DNA of 64,000 nt from Betaproteobacteria bacterium (GCA_009782565.1 WRIU01000001.1:62001-126000), one strand, 5' to 3'; shown: positions 7,883-17,190, counted from the stretch's first letter. The notes: generated by a model from the letters alone, not told the origin. Numbers and translations are program-made.

Positions 7883-9576
7883 GTCGCAGCGCACGGCGCG
7901 GCAACCGGATGGGCAAACGAGGCCCATCCTTGCGAATGCACGCCGCATTCCGAGCTGTAGGCGAAATGCACTTCTTTTTTCTCGGGGAAAAAACGCAGTG
8001 TCAGCGATACCTGATCGTCGGGGCGCAGGATGCGTTGAAACCGAAGCTGGCGGAGACCGGAAAAGCGTCCTTCAATGGAAAAGTACCGCTGCGCCAGCCG
8101 CAAAGCCCAATCAACCTGAATGACGCCGGGCAGGATTGCCATTTGCGGAAAATGCCCGTCGAATGCATGCGGGCAGTCGCGTAGCGCCAGCGTCAGCGCC
8201 ATTTCATGCGCCGCCCTGGCTGTGACGGTGACTGGGGGCAATGCCTGTCGCTCAAACAAGCGCACGATGTCGGCGGTGGTAATTTTGCCCATCGCATTGT
8301 AAGGCAGCGCCGACAGGTATCGCCAGCGGCGCGGCAGGGCGATGCGTTCGAGCGATGCTGACAGGCGTTGCCGCAGCCAGCGATCGAAACGTGTCTTGCC
8401 GAGAGCCTGTAATTGGGCGTGGCCAGTGTCGCTCAACACTACGGCGGCGACGATTTCATCGCGCTCCCGATACAGCGGCGCGGTGCGCGCTTCTGTGACT
8501 TCGGGCAAGGCCAACAGGGTTGTTTCGAGCGCATCGAGCGCCACGCGGCGCCCTTCAATCTTGGCAACGCGGTCCGCGCGGCCGGTCAAACGCCAGCCGC
8601 TCGGCTCAAGCACGGCAGTATCCTGGGTCTGAAACCAGTTATCGTCGGGAAGAAGCGGTGACCGTATTTTGAGGCAGCCGTGCTCATCGAGCGCCAGCGT
8701 GACGCCCGGCTGTTCGCGCCAGATTCCTCCCGGGGCGATGCGGTGCATGACGCTGGCGACTTCGGTGCTGCCGTAAATTTCAACCATCCGCGTTGCCAGC
8801 CGCGACGCGCAGACGGCGGCAACGCTGTCGTGCAATGGGCTACCGGCTGAAAATGCCGCGAGAAAGCTTGCCGGTGAGGAAAACGCTTCCAGTTGTGCCA
8901 GCCGTTTCAGCGTGGCCGGGCTGCTGATCAGCACATGCGGCGCGGCTGACAGCCGCCCCAGTTCTTCCGGATAGCGGTATGGTTCGCTGATGATCGGAAA
9001 ACCGGCGCACAGCGGCCATATCAGTCGGAACGGCAAACCGAACATGTGCTGATGCGGTACGGTTCCGACGAAACGGGTATCGGGCGGTAAGGTGTTGCCG
9101 AACACCTGATGCAGCAACTCTGCTTCGCGGTACAACTGCGTCGGCGCTTTGAAAATGCGGTTGGGAACTCCACTGGAACCGGACGTGAAAACCACCAGGC
9201 CGGGACGGTCAAACTGTGGTGCCAGGCCGGGGAACGCGGGCGCATCGGCCATGCCATCAGACCAATCGGGCAACGCGCTGCCCTCGCATCGGCCAACCCA
9301 GGGAAGCGGAAGGAACGCACGCGTCCCTGGCAAATCGTCGGATGCCAGCAGGGCGGTTTGGCCGTTCTGCCAGCAGGCAATCAGCCAGACGAGAAACGCA
9401 TAGGCGTCGGCGTCGAACAAGACGACTTCCAGCGCTTCAAGCCGCGCCAGCGCCTGACGGGCGGCGGCGAGATCGGCGCGCAACGCCGCGTAGGGCACCG
9501 GCACCGTATTCCGGTAAAAAGCGATAGCATCCGGCGGAGCCGACAATAAAGGCAGCGGCAGAGACAGGTTATTCAT
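7879..9576 (-). CDS. apeH: Fusion of ApeH-like acyl-ACP ligase and ApeI-like dehydratase
   Basis: A 565-residue two-domain protein. Residues 1 to about 440 form an AMP-dependent synthetase: P-loop FTSGSSGVPN at 130-139, EIYGSTE near 267, TGRADR near 331 and the catalytic Lys in NAMGKI (431). This part would load the aryl starter acid onto a carrier protein. Residues about 455-565 form a hotdog dehydratase domain (HAFDGHFPQMAILPGV) that would introduce double bonds. The two activities are separate genes, apeH and apeI, in E. coli. Here they are one polypeptide. There are 12 bp between this start and the upstream apeG stop. Confidence 0.87.
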   Translation of the reverse strand: MNNLSLPLPLLSAPPDAIAFYRNTVPVPYAALRADLAAARQALARLEALEVVLFDADAYAFLVWLIACWQNGQTALLASDDLPGTRAFLPLPWVGRCEGSALPDWSDGMADAPAFPGLAPQFDRPGLVVFTSGSSGVPNRIFKAPTQLYREAELLHQVFGNTLPPDTRFVGTVPHQHMFGLPFRLIWPLCAGFPIISEPYRYPEELGRLSAAPHVLISSPATLKRLAQLEAFSSPASFLAAFSAGSPLHDSVAAVCASRLATRMVEIYGSTEVASVMHRIAPGGIWREQPGVTLALDEHGCLKIRSPLLPDDNWFQTQDTAVLEPSGWRLTGRADRVAKIEGRRVALDALETTLLALPEVTEARTAPLYRERDEIVAAVVLSDTGHAQLQALGKTRFDRWLRQRLSASLERIALPRRWRYLSALPYNAMGKITTADIVRLFERQALPPVTVTARAAHEMALTLALRDCPHAFDGHFPQMAILPGVIQVDWALRLAQRYFSIEGRFSGLRQLRFQRILRPDDQVSLTLRFFPEKKEVHFAYSSECGVHSQGWASFAHPVAAPCAAT

Positions 9577-9588
9577 GGGACACCGTTA

Positions 9589-10173
9589 TTATGCGCGACG
9601 CATCACGCGTTGCCGAATCAGCCATTCGCCGCCAAACATCGCGCCCATCGCCACGTAAGCAATCAGGCCGTTGTAAAGCGTCCAGACGGTCATGGGCTGA
9701 GTTGTCGTCCACCAGGCGATGCTGCCGTTCGCGACAAAGAACACGCACCAGGCGAGCGTGACCTTGCGGGTATAGCGGACGCCTTGCGGCGGCAGTTCGG
9801 GATCGAGGCGGCGGGCCAACCGCTCGATGAGCGTTTGCGACTGAAAGAGGCTCGTTGCGAACGCCAGCAGAAACACCGCGTTGACCAGCACCGGGTAATA
9901 AAGCAGCGATACCGAAGAGCGCAGCAGCAAGGCCATCACCCCAAGCAGCGCCACGCATGGGCCGAGCCAGCCGAGCAGGCCGCTGATAATGCCATTGCGG
10001 CGCCACGCCAGAGGCAGCAGCAGGAAGCCGCACAGCCACAGAGGCCATCCTTGCCAGGTACACAGCCAGAAAAGCAGCGGCAGGGCGATGCCGAGCAGCG
10101 TAATAGCGAGCGTTGATTTCAGCGAAACAGCGCGACGGCCATCAGGCGTTTTGCAGATGGGCATGGACAGCAT
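9589..10173 (-). CDS. apeG: ApeG-like polytopic membrane protein (COG4648 type)
   Basis: A protein of up to 194 residues with about five or six hydrophobic helices (LLGIALPLLFWLCTWQGW, WLGPCVALLGVMALLL and others) and charged loops. No catalytic motif was seen. Its position between the ACP pair and the ligase matches the conserved inner-membrane protein of aryl polyene clusters, whose role is unknown. The start is either the ATG at 10173 or that at 10164. Both lie within the end of the upstream ACP gene, so translation is probably coupled. Confidence 0.7.
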   Translation of the reverse strand: MLSMPICKTPDGRRAVSLKSTLAITLLGIALPLLFWLCTWQGWPLWLCGFLLLPLAWRRNGIISGLLGWLGPCVALLGVMALLLRSSVSLLYYPVLVNAVFLLAFATSLFQSQTLIERLARRLDPELPPQGVRYTRKVTLAWCVFFVANGSIAWWTTTQPMTVWTLYNGLIAYVAMGAMFGGEWLIRQRVMRRA

Positions 10174-10402
10174 CTACCACATCACCGACGGTACGTACCT
10201 GCTTGAACGCTTCTGGCGAGATTGGCTGCTTCGTCAACTGTTTCAACTGGATCAGAAGGTCGACGGCGTCGATGCTGTCGATGTCGAGGTCCTGATACAG
10301 GTGAGCCTCTGGTATCACGCGCTCAGAGGGGACTTTGAAATGCTCATGCAGGACGTTGCGTATCCAGTCGAGAATTTCTTCTTTAGTCATTGTTGAAGGC
10401 AT
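10142..10402 (-). CDS. apeF: Acyl carrier protein (second of two)
   Basis: An 86-residue carrier protein. The phosphopantetheine attachment Ser is in DIDSIDAVDLL (Ser43). The motif is DSID rather than the DSL of primary-metabolism ACPs, as is common for aryl polyene carriers. It carries the growing polyene or the aryl starter. It lies 17 bp after the other ACP gene and overlaps the next membrane-protein gene. A phosphopantetheinyl transferase is needed for activation and none is encoded in this window. Confidence 0.9.
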   Translation of the reverse strand: MPSTMTKEEILDWIRNVLHEHFKVPSERVIPEAHLYQDLDIDSIDAVDLLIQLKQLTKQPISPEAFKQVRTVGDVVDAVHAHLQNA

Positions 10403-10419
10403 CGTGTTTTTCCTGATAT

Positions 10420-10680
10420 TTAGCGGTTGCGGTGAGCCGCGACGTAATCGGTGAGATGGCGAACCGAGGCAAAGTGTTGCCGCGTTTCCTCCGCTTCTGC
10501 CGACAGCGTCAGGCCGTAACGCTTATGCAGGGCGACGCCGAGTTCGAGCGCGTCGATCGAATCGAGGCCAAGGCCTTCGGCGAACAAGGGCGCGTCGGTG
10601 TCGATGTCGGCGACCGTGACATCCTCCAGATTCAGCGTTTCGATGATCAGGGTTTTGATTTCGTCAATCAGTGCAAGCAT
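10420..10680 (-). CDS. apeE: Acyl carrier protein (first of two)
   Basis: An 86-residue carrier protein with Ser41 in GLDSIDALELG as the phosphopantetheine site. It differs from the adjacent ACP over most of its length, so the two are likely specialised (starter loading versus chain extension) rather than a recent duplication. The start overlaps the acyltransferase stop by 17 bp. Which ACP matches E. coli ApeE or ApeF is assigned by order only. Confidence 0.9.
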   Translation of the reverse strand: MLALIDEIKTLIIETLNLEDVTVADIDTDAPLFAEGLGLDSIDALELGVALHKRYGLTLSAEAEETRQHFASVRHLTDYVAAHRNR

Positions 10681-11506
10681 TTTCTTTCAGTTCTCGTGTG
10701 AAAAAATCGGAAAGACGTTCCGTCAGGACGCGCGCCATCAACGTTGGCGCGGTGTTGGTGGGAACGAGGTGCGCCGGATCGATGTCGTTGAACACTTTCA
10801 GAACGAAGTGTGGACGCCGCAACGGTGCGTTATACCAGGGCTGCTGCTTGGTCAACATCGGTTCGGAGACGGTAATCACGACCGGCGTCAATGGAATGCG
10901 TCCGCGAGTCGCAATATTGGCTACGCCGCGCTGCAACGGGTTGACCTGCCGTTGAAGCAAGGCTTCCAGCTTGGTGCGGGTGCCTTCCGGAAAAATGATC
11001 AGATTGCTGCCGCGACGTACCGACTCGATACAGTCGTCGACCAGTTGCGGGCCGTTCTGATTGCGGATGAAACCACACAGCGACACGGGGCCGAGCATGA
11101 ACGGATTGCGCCAGGCGGTGGCCTTGACTACGCAGTCGGGTTGGCGCAGCAGTGAAATCAGCATCACCACGTCGATCAGCGACGGATGATTGGCGACAAC
11201 CAGCAGCCCGCGGCGCTGCAACTTTTCAAGGCCGCGTACTTCATAGCTGATGACGCCGACCGTGGTCATGAGCTTACAAAAAAGCCGGAAACTCAAATGC
11301 ACAATGTCGCGCGCCGTCGCCTGACGGAGCGGCCGCCGCCATACCAGCAGCCGCAACAGCGGGAACACCAGGCACAGGATGAGCAACCCACCGAAACCAA
11401 ACAGCGCAAAACAGAAACCGGTTGCCACGATGCGCCAGCATCGTTCCGGCGAAAACCGGCTATCAGCGTGTGTCGGCGCAGTCATCGACAGCAGACGTTC
11501 AGGCAT
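10664..11506 (-). CDS. apeD: 1-acyl-glycerol-3-phosphate acyltransferase-like protein
   Basis: A 280-residue PlsC-type acyltransferase. An N-terminal membrane region (FCFALFGFGGLLILCLVF) is followed by the catalytic NHPSLIDV (HxxxxD), then by IIFPEGTRT. It probably helps build the lipid to which the aryl polyene is attached. The ATG at 11506 is preceded by a GGAG Shine-Dalgarno and overlaps the upstream gene stop by 8 bp. A longer frame to 11581 lies inside the neighbouring gene. Confidence 0.87.
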   Translation of the reverse strand: MPERLLSMTAPTHADSRFSPERCWRIVATGFCFALFGFGGLLILCLVFPLLRLLVWRRPLRQATARDIVHLSFRLFCKLMTTVGVISYEVRGLEKLQRRGLLVVANHPSLIDVVMLISLLRQPDCVVKATAWRNPFMLGPVSLCGFIRNQNGPQLVDDCIESVRRGSNLIIFPEGTRTKLEALLQRQVNPLQRGVANIATRGRIPLTPVVITVSEPMLTKQQPWYNAPLRRPHFVLKVFNDIDPAHLVPTNTAPTLMARVLTERLSDFFTRELKENACTD

Positions 11507-12236
11507 GGCCGGACTCCGGCGCGAGGCGCAGCAACTGCCAGCCCGCCGTCCCGGCCAGCGGCAAGGCGTTTTGTGTTTCATCGAGGACGAAGCGCAGCAA
11601 CGGCAGCGAGGAGGCAGTTTCCGTGGAAAGCGCGGTGTCGCCGTGGACGAGGCGGTAGCCCTTACCCGCCGTCATTTCGAGCGCGAAAGCGAAACAAACC
11701 GGTTCGTTGTCGATGAAGTGGCGAAACAGCATTGGTAGCGGCGCGTCGCAAAACACCAGGATCACCGAAGGCGCACCATCGGCGAGTTGAGCCAGTGCCT
11801 CGATGATGCCGGAGAGCGCCAGTTGGCTTTCCGAGGCCAGCGCGACGACCGGAGCCCGGCTTTGCTTCGCGATCGAAAAGAGACCGGGGATGGCATTGTG
11901 CACCGCCATGCTGAACTCCTGAGGCGAGACTTGGCCTTCTTCCGCCAGCGCATGCTGAATCACCAGCGAGCGGCTCATCTCGCCGTGGCGGCTGCAAAAG
12001 ACGATGGGCTGGTTTGCGTAACCCAGCGCCGGTGCGTACAACGCTTCCAGCGCGGCGCGACCCAGCGGATGCGCCCGTCGGCGCAACAACGGTGGCATCA
12101 TCCGCACCGCAGCGGTCTCTTCATGATCGGAAAGCGAAACCTCACCGCGCGCCCAGTCCTGCCACTTGTCGGCATCGTCCATGGCGGGCGCCCAGGCGCT
12201 CCAGCGGCGAAAAGAAAACTCAGGTAGCGAAGCCAT
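11499..12236 (-). CDS. apeC: Beta-ketoacyl synthase-like protein (ApeC, likely chain-length-factor partner)
   Basis: A 245-residue protein resembling only the N-terminal half of a ketosynthase (PF13723-type). It starts MASLPEFSFRRWSAWAPAM. No Cys nucleophile sits where a ketosynthase would have TACTSS, and the corresponding region reads FSIAKQSRAPVVALASES. In E. coli the homologous ApeC forms a heterodimer with the ketosynthase ApeO, so a chain-length-factor role is likely. It is the first gene of the operon as read on the minus strand. The methyltransferase and phosphopantetheinyl transferase genes that precede it in E. coli are absent here. Confidence 0.78.
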   Translation of the reverse strand: MASLPEFSFRRWSAWAPAMDDADKWQDWARGEVSLSDHEETAAVRMMPPLLRRRAHPLGRAALEALYAPALGYANQPIVFCSRHGEMSRSLVIQHALAEEGQVSPQEFSMAVHNAIPGLFSIAKQSRAPVVALASESQLALSGIIEALAQLADGAPSVILVFCDAPLPMLFRHFIDNEPVCFAFALEMTAGKGYRLVHGDTALSTETASSLPLLRFVLDETQNALPLAGTAGWQLLRLAPESGHA

Positions 12237-12380
12237 GACAAGGGAAAAAAAGCACTACGACACTCCTTAAAGAAGCGGAAGGCGCTTGATGGATGCCCAA
12301 AATTTCTTTGACTCGAAAACTTCTACAAACATCAAATTCTAACTGATTCCCTTTTTGCGACATACATGCTCGCGCCACGT
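12237..12380 (-). promoter_or_regulatory. Intergenic region upstream of the APE operon
   Basis: About 144 bp, more AT-rich than the flanking genes, between the small membrane-protein gene and apeC. It should hold the APE operon promoter. I could not find a pair of -35/-10 boxes that stands out. An AAGGAG lies about 26 nt before the apeC ATG, unusually far for a ribosome-binding site, so initiation of apeC may be weak. Confidence 0.4.
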
Positions 12381-12755
12381 TTATCGGCTCAAGCCCGTTT
12401 CCGGATTCGGGATTGTCGGCCCGGATTGGGCGGGTGGCGCAGGGACGGGTTCGGCCAGGTTGAGGGAAAGGTTGAACAGGCCGAGCGCCAGCAGGATGAG
12501 CGCGAAGTAGATTATTTGTACCGTTGGGCTTGGGTAGCGGCGGGCTTCGGCGTACTGGTGACGCAGGAAGATCATCGCGAGCGCCGCGATGGATGCAAGG
12601 GCCGCGCCGAGCGCGCGGGCGGCGAGCGGCCCGAACAGGCGGCCAGACGCCGGATCGTCACGCGCAGGCATGAAGAATTCCGGCGCGAAGGCGAGCAGGT
12701 AAATCCCGCAGAGCGCGCAGAGCACGAACATCATGACCAGAAAGGCGCGCAGCAT
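12381..12755 (-). CDS. Small hypothetical membrane protein (TM, DUF-like)
   Basis: A 124-residue protein with three hydrophobic helices: FLVMMFVLCALCGIYLLAFA, AARALGAALASIAALAMIF and IIYFALILLALGLFNLSL. The C-terminal tail is proline-rich and cytoplasmic or periplasmic. I do not recognise a specific family. It lies 25 bp downstream of ruvB on the same strand and may be co-transcribed with it. The open frame continues upstream into ruvB, but that segment is the antisense or shifted reading of ruvB. The ATG at 12755 is the first outside it. Confidence 0.6.
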   Translation of the reverse strand: MLRAFLVMMFVLCALCGIYLLAFAPEFFMPARDDPASGRLFGPLAARALGAALASIAALAMIFLRHQYAEARRYPSPTVQIIYFALILLALGLFNLSLNLAEPVPAPPAQSGPTIPNPETGLSR

Positions 12756-12780
12756 GAACGGTTCCGGTGTGGTTCGCGCG

Positions 12781-13842
12781 TCAGGACGGCGGGAACAGGT
12801 CGCAGCCGACTGAAGATGAGGGCGGGGCGAGGCCGAAGTGCTGCCAGATCGCGCGCGTGGCGACGCGCCCGCGTGGGGTACGTTGCAGGTAGCCTTGCTG
12901 AATGAGATACGGTTCGATGACATCCTCGATGGTGTCGGGGGATTCGCCGATGGCAGCGGCGAGGTTGTCTAGTCCGACCGGGCCGCCGTCGAATTTTTCG
13001 AGAATAGACAGCAGGAGCTTGCGATCCATGACATCCAGCCCGAGAACGTCGACATCGAGCATCCTGAGCGCGGCGTCGGCGACCTGAGCGGTGACTTCGC
13101 CGCCCGCCCTGACTTCGGCGTAGTCGCGCACGCGGCGCAGAAGGCGGTTGGCGATGCGCGGCGTCCCACGGGCGCGGCGGGCGATTTCGAGCGCGCCCGC
13201 GTCGTCGATCCTGACTTCGAGCAGCCGCGCCGACCGGCGGACGATGAAAGCCAGTTCGTCGGGTGAATAGAATTCGAGCCTTGAGACGATGCCGAAGCGA
13301 TCCCGTAGCGGATTGGTGAGCATGCCCGCGCGGGTGGTCGCTCCGATGAGGGTGAAGGGCGGCAGGTCGATCTTGACCGAGCGCGCCGCCGGACCTTCGC
13401 CGATCATGATGTCAAGCTGGAAGTCTTCGAGCGCCGGGTAGAGAATTTCTTCCACGACCGGGGAAAGGCGGTGAATTTCGTCGATGAACAGCACATCGCG
13501 CGGGTCGAGGTTCGTGAGCAGCGCGGCCAGGTCGCCCGCGCGTTCGAGCACGGGGCCGGAAGTCTGCCGGAGGTTCGTGCCCATCTCGAAGGCGATGATG
13601 TGGGCGAGCGTGGTTTTACCCAGTCCGGGCGGGCCGAAAAGCAATACATGGTCGAGCGACTCATGCCGGGCTTTTGCGGCGGCGATGAAAATTTCGAGCT
13701 GTTCGCGTGTCTTGGCCTGCCCGACGTATTCCGTCAACCGTCGTGGGCGCAGGGCGCGCTCGATGGCGTCTTCCTGTCGGTCGGTCATGGCAGGCGCGAC
13801 GAGGCGGTTGTTTCCAGGCGGGAGGGCGTCGGTTTCTATCAT
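12781..13842 (-). CDS. ruvB: Holliday junction branch migration helicase RuvB
   Basis: A 353-residue AAA+ motor that drives branch migration of Holliday junctions with RuvA. Visible motifs are Walker A GPPGLGKT (70-77), Walker B VLFIDEIH, sensor I GATTRAG and the C-terminal winged helix ending [18 protein letters not shown]. Length is normal for RuvB (about 340-350). ruvA and ruvC are not adjacent in this window. The ATG at 13842 begins the canonical MIETD, and the longer frame to 14016 crosses the divergent argC start. Confidence 0.97.
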   Translation of the reverse strand: MIETDALPPGNNRLVAPAMTDRQEDAIERALRPRRLTEYVGQAKTREQLEIFIAAAKARHESLDHVLLFGPPGLGKTTLAHIIAFEMGTNLRQTSGPVLERAGDLAALLTNLDPRDVLFIDEIHRLSPVVEEILYPALEDFQLDIMIGEGPAARSVKIDLPPFTLIGATTRAGMLTNPLRDRFGIVSRLEFYSPDELAFIVRRSARLLEVRIDDAGALEIARRARGTPRIANRLLRRVRDYAEVRAGGEVTAQVADAALRMLDVDVLGLDVMDRKLLLSILEKFDGGPVGLDNLAAAIGESPDTIEDVIEPYLIQQGYLQRTPRGRVATRAIWQHFGLAPPSSSVGCDLFPPS

Positions 13843-13949
13843 TGGGCGAAGTGTAGTGGAGGCGCGTGAGTTTTTATAGGCGCATGGCGGCAATTCGCGG
13901 ATAATTCGCGTCTTGTTTATGGCTTCTTTCAATGAATCGGGGAACGGGC

Positions 13950-14990
13950 ATGATAAAGGTGGGGATTGTCGGCGGAGCCGGTTATGCCGGGGTCGAATTG
14001 CTGCGGATTTTGGCAAGGCATCCGGCGGTGCGATTGACGGCGATTACCTCGCGCGACGAGGTTGGCTTGAAGGTATCCGACTTGTTCCCAAGCCTGCGAG
14101 GCCGGGTGGAGTTGAATTTCGTGGCTCCAGAGGATGACTCGTTCAAAAGTTGCGACGTGGTGTTCTTCGCCACGCCCAACGGCATTGCCATGAATCAGGC
14201 AGCGGGGCTGCTGGCCGCCGGGGCGCGGGTGATCGACCTGGCTGCCGACTTCCGCATCCGCGACGTGGCGGAATGGGAAAAATGGTATGGCATGACTCAC
14301 GCGGCTCCCGAACTGGTAGCCGAGGCGGTCTACGGGTTGCCGGAAGTCAATCGCGAACAGATTCGCACAGCCAGGGTGCTGGCCAATCCTGGCTGTTACC
14401 CGACGGCGGTGCAGTTGGGTTTCCTGCCCTTGCTCGAAGCGGGTGTCATCGAATGCGGGCATTTGATCGCGGATGCCAAGTCAGGGGTTTCGGGAGCGGG
14501 ACGCAGGGCGGACGTGGCGAATCTGTATACCGAAGCCACCGACAGTTTCAAGGCGTATGCTGTAGGCGGGCATCGCCATTTACCGGAAATTCGCCAGGGG
14601 CTTTCCCGCATGATGGGGGGAGCGGAGATCGGGTTGACTTTCGTGCCGCACCTGACCCCGATGATTCGCGGCATTCACGCCACGCTTTACGCACGGCTCA
14701 CGCGCGACATCGACGGGAAGGCATTGCAGGATTTGTTCGAGTCGCGCTTCTCCGGCGAGGCATTCGTAGATGTGCTGCCAGCGGGCAACCACCCGGAAAC
14801 GCGCTCGGTGCGGGCATCCAATATGTGCCGTATCGCGGTGCATCGGCCACAAGGCGGCGACACGGTGGTTGTGCTGTCGGTGATCGACAACCTGGTGAAA
14901 GGTGCGGCGGGGCAGGCGGTGCAAAACATGAACATCATGTTTGGGCAAGAGGAAACCCTCGGGCTTGACATGTTGCCGGTTAGCCCGTAA
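13950..14990 (+). CDS. argC: N-acetyl-gamma-glutamyl-phosphate reductase
   Basis: A 346-residue arginine-biosynthesis enzyme that reduces N-acetyl-glutamyl phosphate to the semialdehyde with NADPH. The Rossmann GGAGYAG is at residues 8-14 and the catalytic Cys149 is in NPGCYPTA. Length fits the long argC class. The ATG at 13950 has a GGGGA ribosome-binding site. An ATG 18 bp upstream (13932) is in frame but lacks one. It is divergent from ruvB, with about 107 bp between the starts. Confidence 0.96.
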   Translation: MIKVGIVGGAGYAGVELLRILARHPAVRLTAITSRDEVGLKVSDLFPSLRGRVELNFVAPEDDSFKSCDVVFFATPNGIAMNQAAGLLAAGARVIDLAADFRIRDVAEWEKWYGMTHAAPELVAEAVYGLPEVNREQIRTARVLANPGCYPTAVQLGFLPLLEAGVIECGHLIADAKSGVSGAGRRADVANLYTEATDSFKAYAVGGHRHLPEIRQGLSRMMGGAEIGLTFVPHLTPMIRGIHATLYARLTRDIDGKALQDLFESRFSGEAFVDVLPAGNHPETRSVRASNMCRIAVHRPQGGDTVVVLSVIDNLVKGAAGQAVQNMNIMFGQEETLGLDMLPVSP

Positions 14991-15031
14991 GTAGCTCCTT
15001 TTCTACCCATAGAGTACAGAGGAAACAAGCA

Positions 15032-15382
15032 ATGGATACAGAAGTCGACACTCAGGATTTCCTGGTGTTTACCGACAGCGCGGTCGGCAAGGTGCGCGAG
15101 TTGATCGAGGAAGAAGGCAATCCCGCCCTGAAGTTGCGCGTGTTTGTGAGTGGCGGCGGCTGCGCGGGTTTCCAGTACGGTTTCACGTTTGACGAAGAGG
15201 TCAACGAGGACGACGTGACGCTCGAAAAGGGGGGGGTGACGCTGCTCGTGGATTCCATGAGCTACCAATACCTCGTCGGAGCCGAGATCGACTACACCGA
15301 AGGGCTGGAAGGCTCGCAATTCGTGATCCGCAATCCAAACGCGACCAACACCTGCGGTTGCGGGTCGTCGTTTTCGGCCTGA
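15032..15382 (+). CDS. erpA: Iron-sulfur cluster insertion protein ErpA
   Basis: A 116-residue A-type carrier that delivers [4Fe-4S] or [2Fe-2S] clusters to apoproteins. The three conserved cysteines are Cys44 in [11 protein letters not shown] and Cys108/Cys110 in NTCGCGSSF. Gene order argC-erpA is common in Betaproteobacteria. There is a good ribosome-binding site (AGAGGAAA) before the ATG. Confidence 0.95.
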   Translation: MDTEVDTQDFLVFTDSAVGKVRELIEEEGNPALKLRVFVSGGGCAGFQYGFTFDEEVNEDDVTLEKGGVTLLVDSMSYQYLVGAEIDYTEGLEGSQFVIRNPNATNTCGCGSSFSA

Positions 15383-15423
15383 GCGGCTCGTTTTCCGGCA
15401 TTGAATCGTCAGAAGGAAAACTC

Positions 15424-16290
15424 ATGAAACGTATCGTGTTGCTACTTGTGACCAATATAGCGGTCATGATGGTGCTGTCTATTGTGGCCAGACTGCTGGG
15501 GGTAGATCGCTTCCTCACGGAAGAAGGATTGAATTTCTCGGCGCTTCTTATGTTCTCCGCAATTTTTGGCTTTGGCGGTGCGTTTATTTCGCTCCTGATC
15601 TCAAAGTCCATGGCCAAATTCTCGATGAAGGTGCGGGTGATTGGCTCGCAGCCCAGAGACAGTACCGAAGCCTGGCTTGTTCAAACCGTAGAGAAACTCG
15701 CCCGCAGTGCCAGTATTGGTATGCCGGAAGTCGGCATTTATGAGGGCGAGGCAAACGCCTTCGCCACGGGCGCAAACCGGAATGCCGCGCTGGTAGCAGT
15801 TTCCACCGGTCTTCTTGCCAGCATGGATCGGAGCGAGGTGGAAGCTGTATTGGGGCATGAAATCGCGCACGTTGCCAATGGCGACATGGTGACGCTGACC
15901 CTGATCCAAGGGGTGGTCAATACCTTCGTGTTTTTCCTTGCGCGGGTCATCGGTTTTGTGGTCGACCGGCTGGTGTTCAAAACAGAGCGTGGTACAGGCC
16001 CCGGCTACCACATCACCGTATTGGTCATGCAAATCATGTTGGGGATACTTGCCAGCGCTGTTGTGGCATGGTTCTCCCGCAAGCGTGAATTCCGTGCCGA
16101 TGCCGGCAGCGCCCAATATCTGGGGCAGCCGCGTTCCATGGTTGCCGCGCTCCGTCGGCTGAAGTCACTGTCAACCGGTAGCTTGCCGGAAAGCATGCAG
16201 GCGCTTGGCATCTCCGGCGGCAAGCTGTCCGTCCTGTTTGCCTCCCATCCGCCGCTGGAAGATCGTATCGCTGCGCTGGAGGGGCGCTGA
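15424..16290 (+). CDS. htpX: Membrane zinc metalloprotease HtpX
   Basis: A 288-residue M48 family protease of the inner membrane that degrades misfolded membrane proteins. It has two N-terminal helices (1-20 and 41-60), the zinc-binding HEIAH at 145-149, two further helices (about 160-185 and 200-225) and the third ligand Glu in [11 protein letters not shown]. Length matches E. coli HtpX (293). The ATG at 15424 starts [11 protein letters not shown] behind an AGAAGGAAAA ribosome-binding site. Confidence 0.95.
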   Translation: MKRIVLLLVTNIAVMMVLSIVARLLGVDRFLTEEGLNFSALLMFSAIFGFGGAFISLLISKSMAKFSMKVRVIGSQPRDSTEAWLVQTVEKLARSASIGMPEVGIYEGEANAFATGANRNAALVAVSTGLLASMDRSEVEAVLGHEIAHVANGDMVTLTLIQGVVNTFVFFLARVIGFVVDRLVFKTERGTGPGYHITVLVMQIMLGILASAVVAWFSRKREFRADAGSAQYLGQPRSMVAALRRLKSLSTGSLPESMQALGISGGKLSVLFASHPPLEDRIAALEGR

Positions 16291-16351
16291 GGTCTGCCTG
16301 CATCGTTAGGAAATCTCTGTGCACAGACGGGGAACCAAGTGGGGAACTACG

Positions 16352-16380
16352 AAAAAAAGCCACCGATCGGTGGCTTTTTT
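16352..16380. terminator. Bidirectional rho-independent terminator
   Basis: Perfect palindrome GCCACCGATCGGTGGC (16359-16374) flanked by seven A on the left and six T on the right. It can end htpX transcripts on the plus strand and the tRNA operon on the minus strand. Confidence 0.92.
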
Positions 16381-16412
16381 AGTTTATGAATCAACGTATT
16401 ACGAAAAACGGT

Positions 16413-16489
16413 TGGCGGAGTGGACGGGGCTCGAACCCGCGACCCCCGGCGTGACAGGCCGGTATTCTAACCAACTGAACTACCACTCC
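16413..16489 (-). tRNA. tRNA-Asp (GTC)
   Basis: A 77-nt cloverleaf including an encoded CCA. The acceptor stem GGAGTGG pairs with CCACTCC, the anticodon loop reads CTGTCAC with GTC, and the T-arm has GGTTCGAGCC. It is the last gene of the three-tRNA operon. Confidence 0.97.
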
Positions 16490-16527
16490 GCGCTGAGTGC
16501 CGTATTCTAACAGCACTCTGGAAACTG

Positions 16528-16603
16528 TGGCGTCCCCACGGGGATTCGAACCCCGGTTATCGCCGTGAAAGGGCGGTGTCCTAGGCCTCTAGACGATGGG
16601 GAC
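16528..16603 (-). tRNA. tRNA-Glu (TTC)
   Basis: A 76-nt cloverleaf with encoded CCA. The acceptor GTCCCCA pairs with TGGGGAC, and the anticodon TTC lies in CCTTTCAC. It is the middle gene of the operon. Confidence 0.97.
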
Positions 16604-16624
16604 GCGGATACAGCAGTTTCTTTC

Positions 16625-16700
<76 letters not shown>

Positions 16701-16715
16701 GACGAAAGAGGGCGC

Positions 16716-16744
16716 ATTGTAGTGTGCGTTTCCAGGTCTGTAAA
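16716..16744 (-). promoter_or_regulatory. Sigma-70 promoter of the tRNA-Ala/Glu/Asp operon
   Basis: Read on the minus strand: TTTACA (16744-16739), 17-bp spacer, TACAAT (16721-16716), then the GC-rich discriminator GCGCCC. A GC-rich discriminator is the hallmark of stringently controlled tRNA and rRNA promoters. The expected start is about 10 nt before the mature tRNA-Ala. Confidence 0.85.
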
Positions 16745-16945
16745 GTGCCTGAAACCTTCATTTTAGAACCGATGTCACGCTCCCGTTCATTGCCTTTTTT
16801 CTTTCGCGGGCAGGCGGGCGCAAGCGTTGCAGGATGCTGGTTTCGATGCGGATTTCAGCGGCGGCGGGCTCAGGCTCCCGGATATAATGAGCCACCAGAA
16901 GCTCCGCCCGGAAGTGCTGCCGTTATGCCGCTCAAGGAAATCCAT

Positions 16946-17185
16946 ATGCCCAGGTTCCCAGAGTGCTGGGAGTCTTGCGGTAGTTGCAAGCAGGGCACGG
17001 TGACTGTGCTTGAAGTCCTTGTCGCACCCGGCGACCGTGTTGCGCCCGACGATACGATTCTCGTTCTGGAAACCGGCAAGGTCGCGCTCGACATCCCCTC
17101 GCCCTGGGCGGGAACCGTGCAGGAAGTGCGGGTCGCCGAAGGCGATTCGGTCAGCGAGGGGGCATTGCTGATGACGCTGCTTTGA
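16946..17185 (+). CDS. Free-standing lipoyl-domain protein with N-terminal cysteines
   Basis: A 79-residue protein that is almost only a lipoyl/biotinyl domain. The modified Lys is expected at 45 in LETGKVALDI, which resembles lipoyl (E-T-x-K) rather than biotin (EAMKM) sites. The second hammerhead half follows (SPWAGTVQEVRVAEGDSV). An N-terminal extension carries Cys7, Cys11 and Cys14 (PECWESCGSCKQG). The ATG at 16946 has AAGGAA six bases upstream. An in-frame ATG at 16925 is possible. No dehydrogenase E1/E2/E3 gene is nearby, so its partner is unknown. Confidence 0.75.
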   Translation: MPRFPECWESCGSCKQGTVTVLEVLVAPGDRVAPDDTILVLETGKVALDIPSPWAGTVQEVRVAEGDSVSEGALLMTLL

Positions 17186-17190
17186 CCCCG

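Noticed and set aside
16290..16350. Attachment site near the tRNA operon
   Set aside because: No duplicated tRNA end and no integrase nearby.
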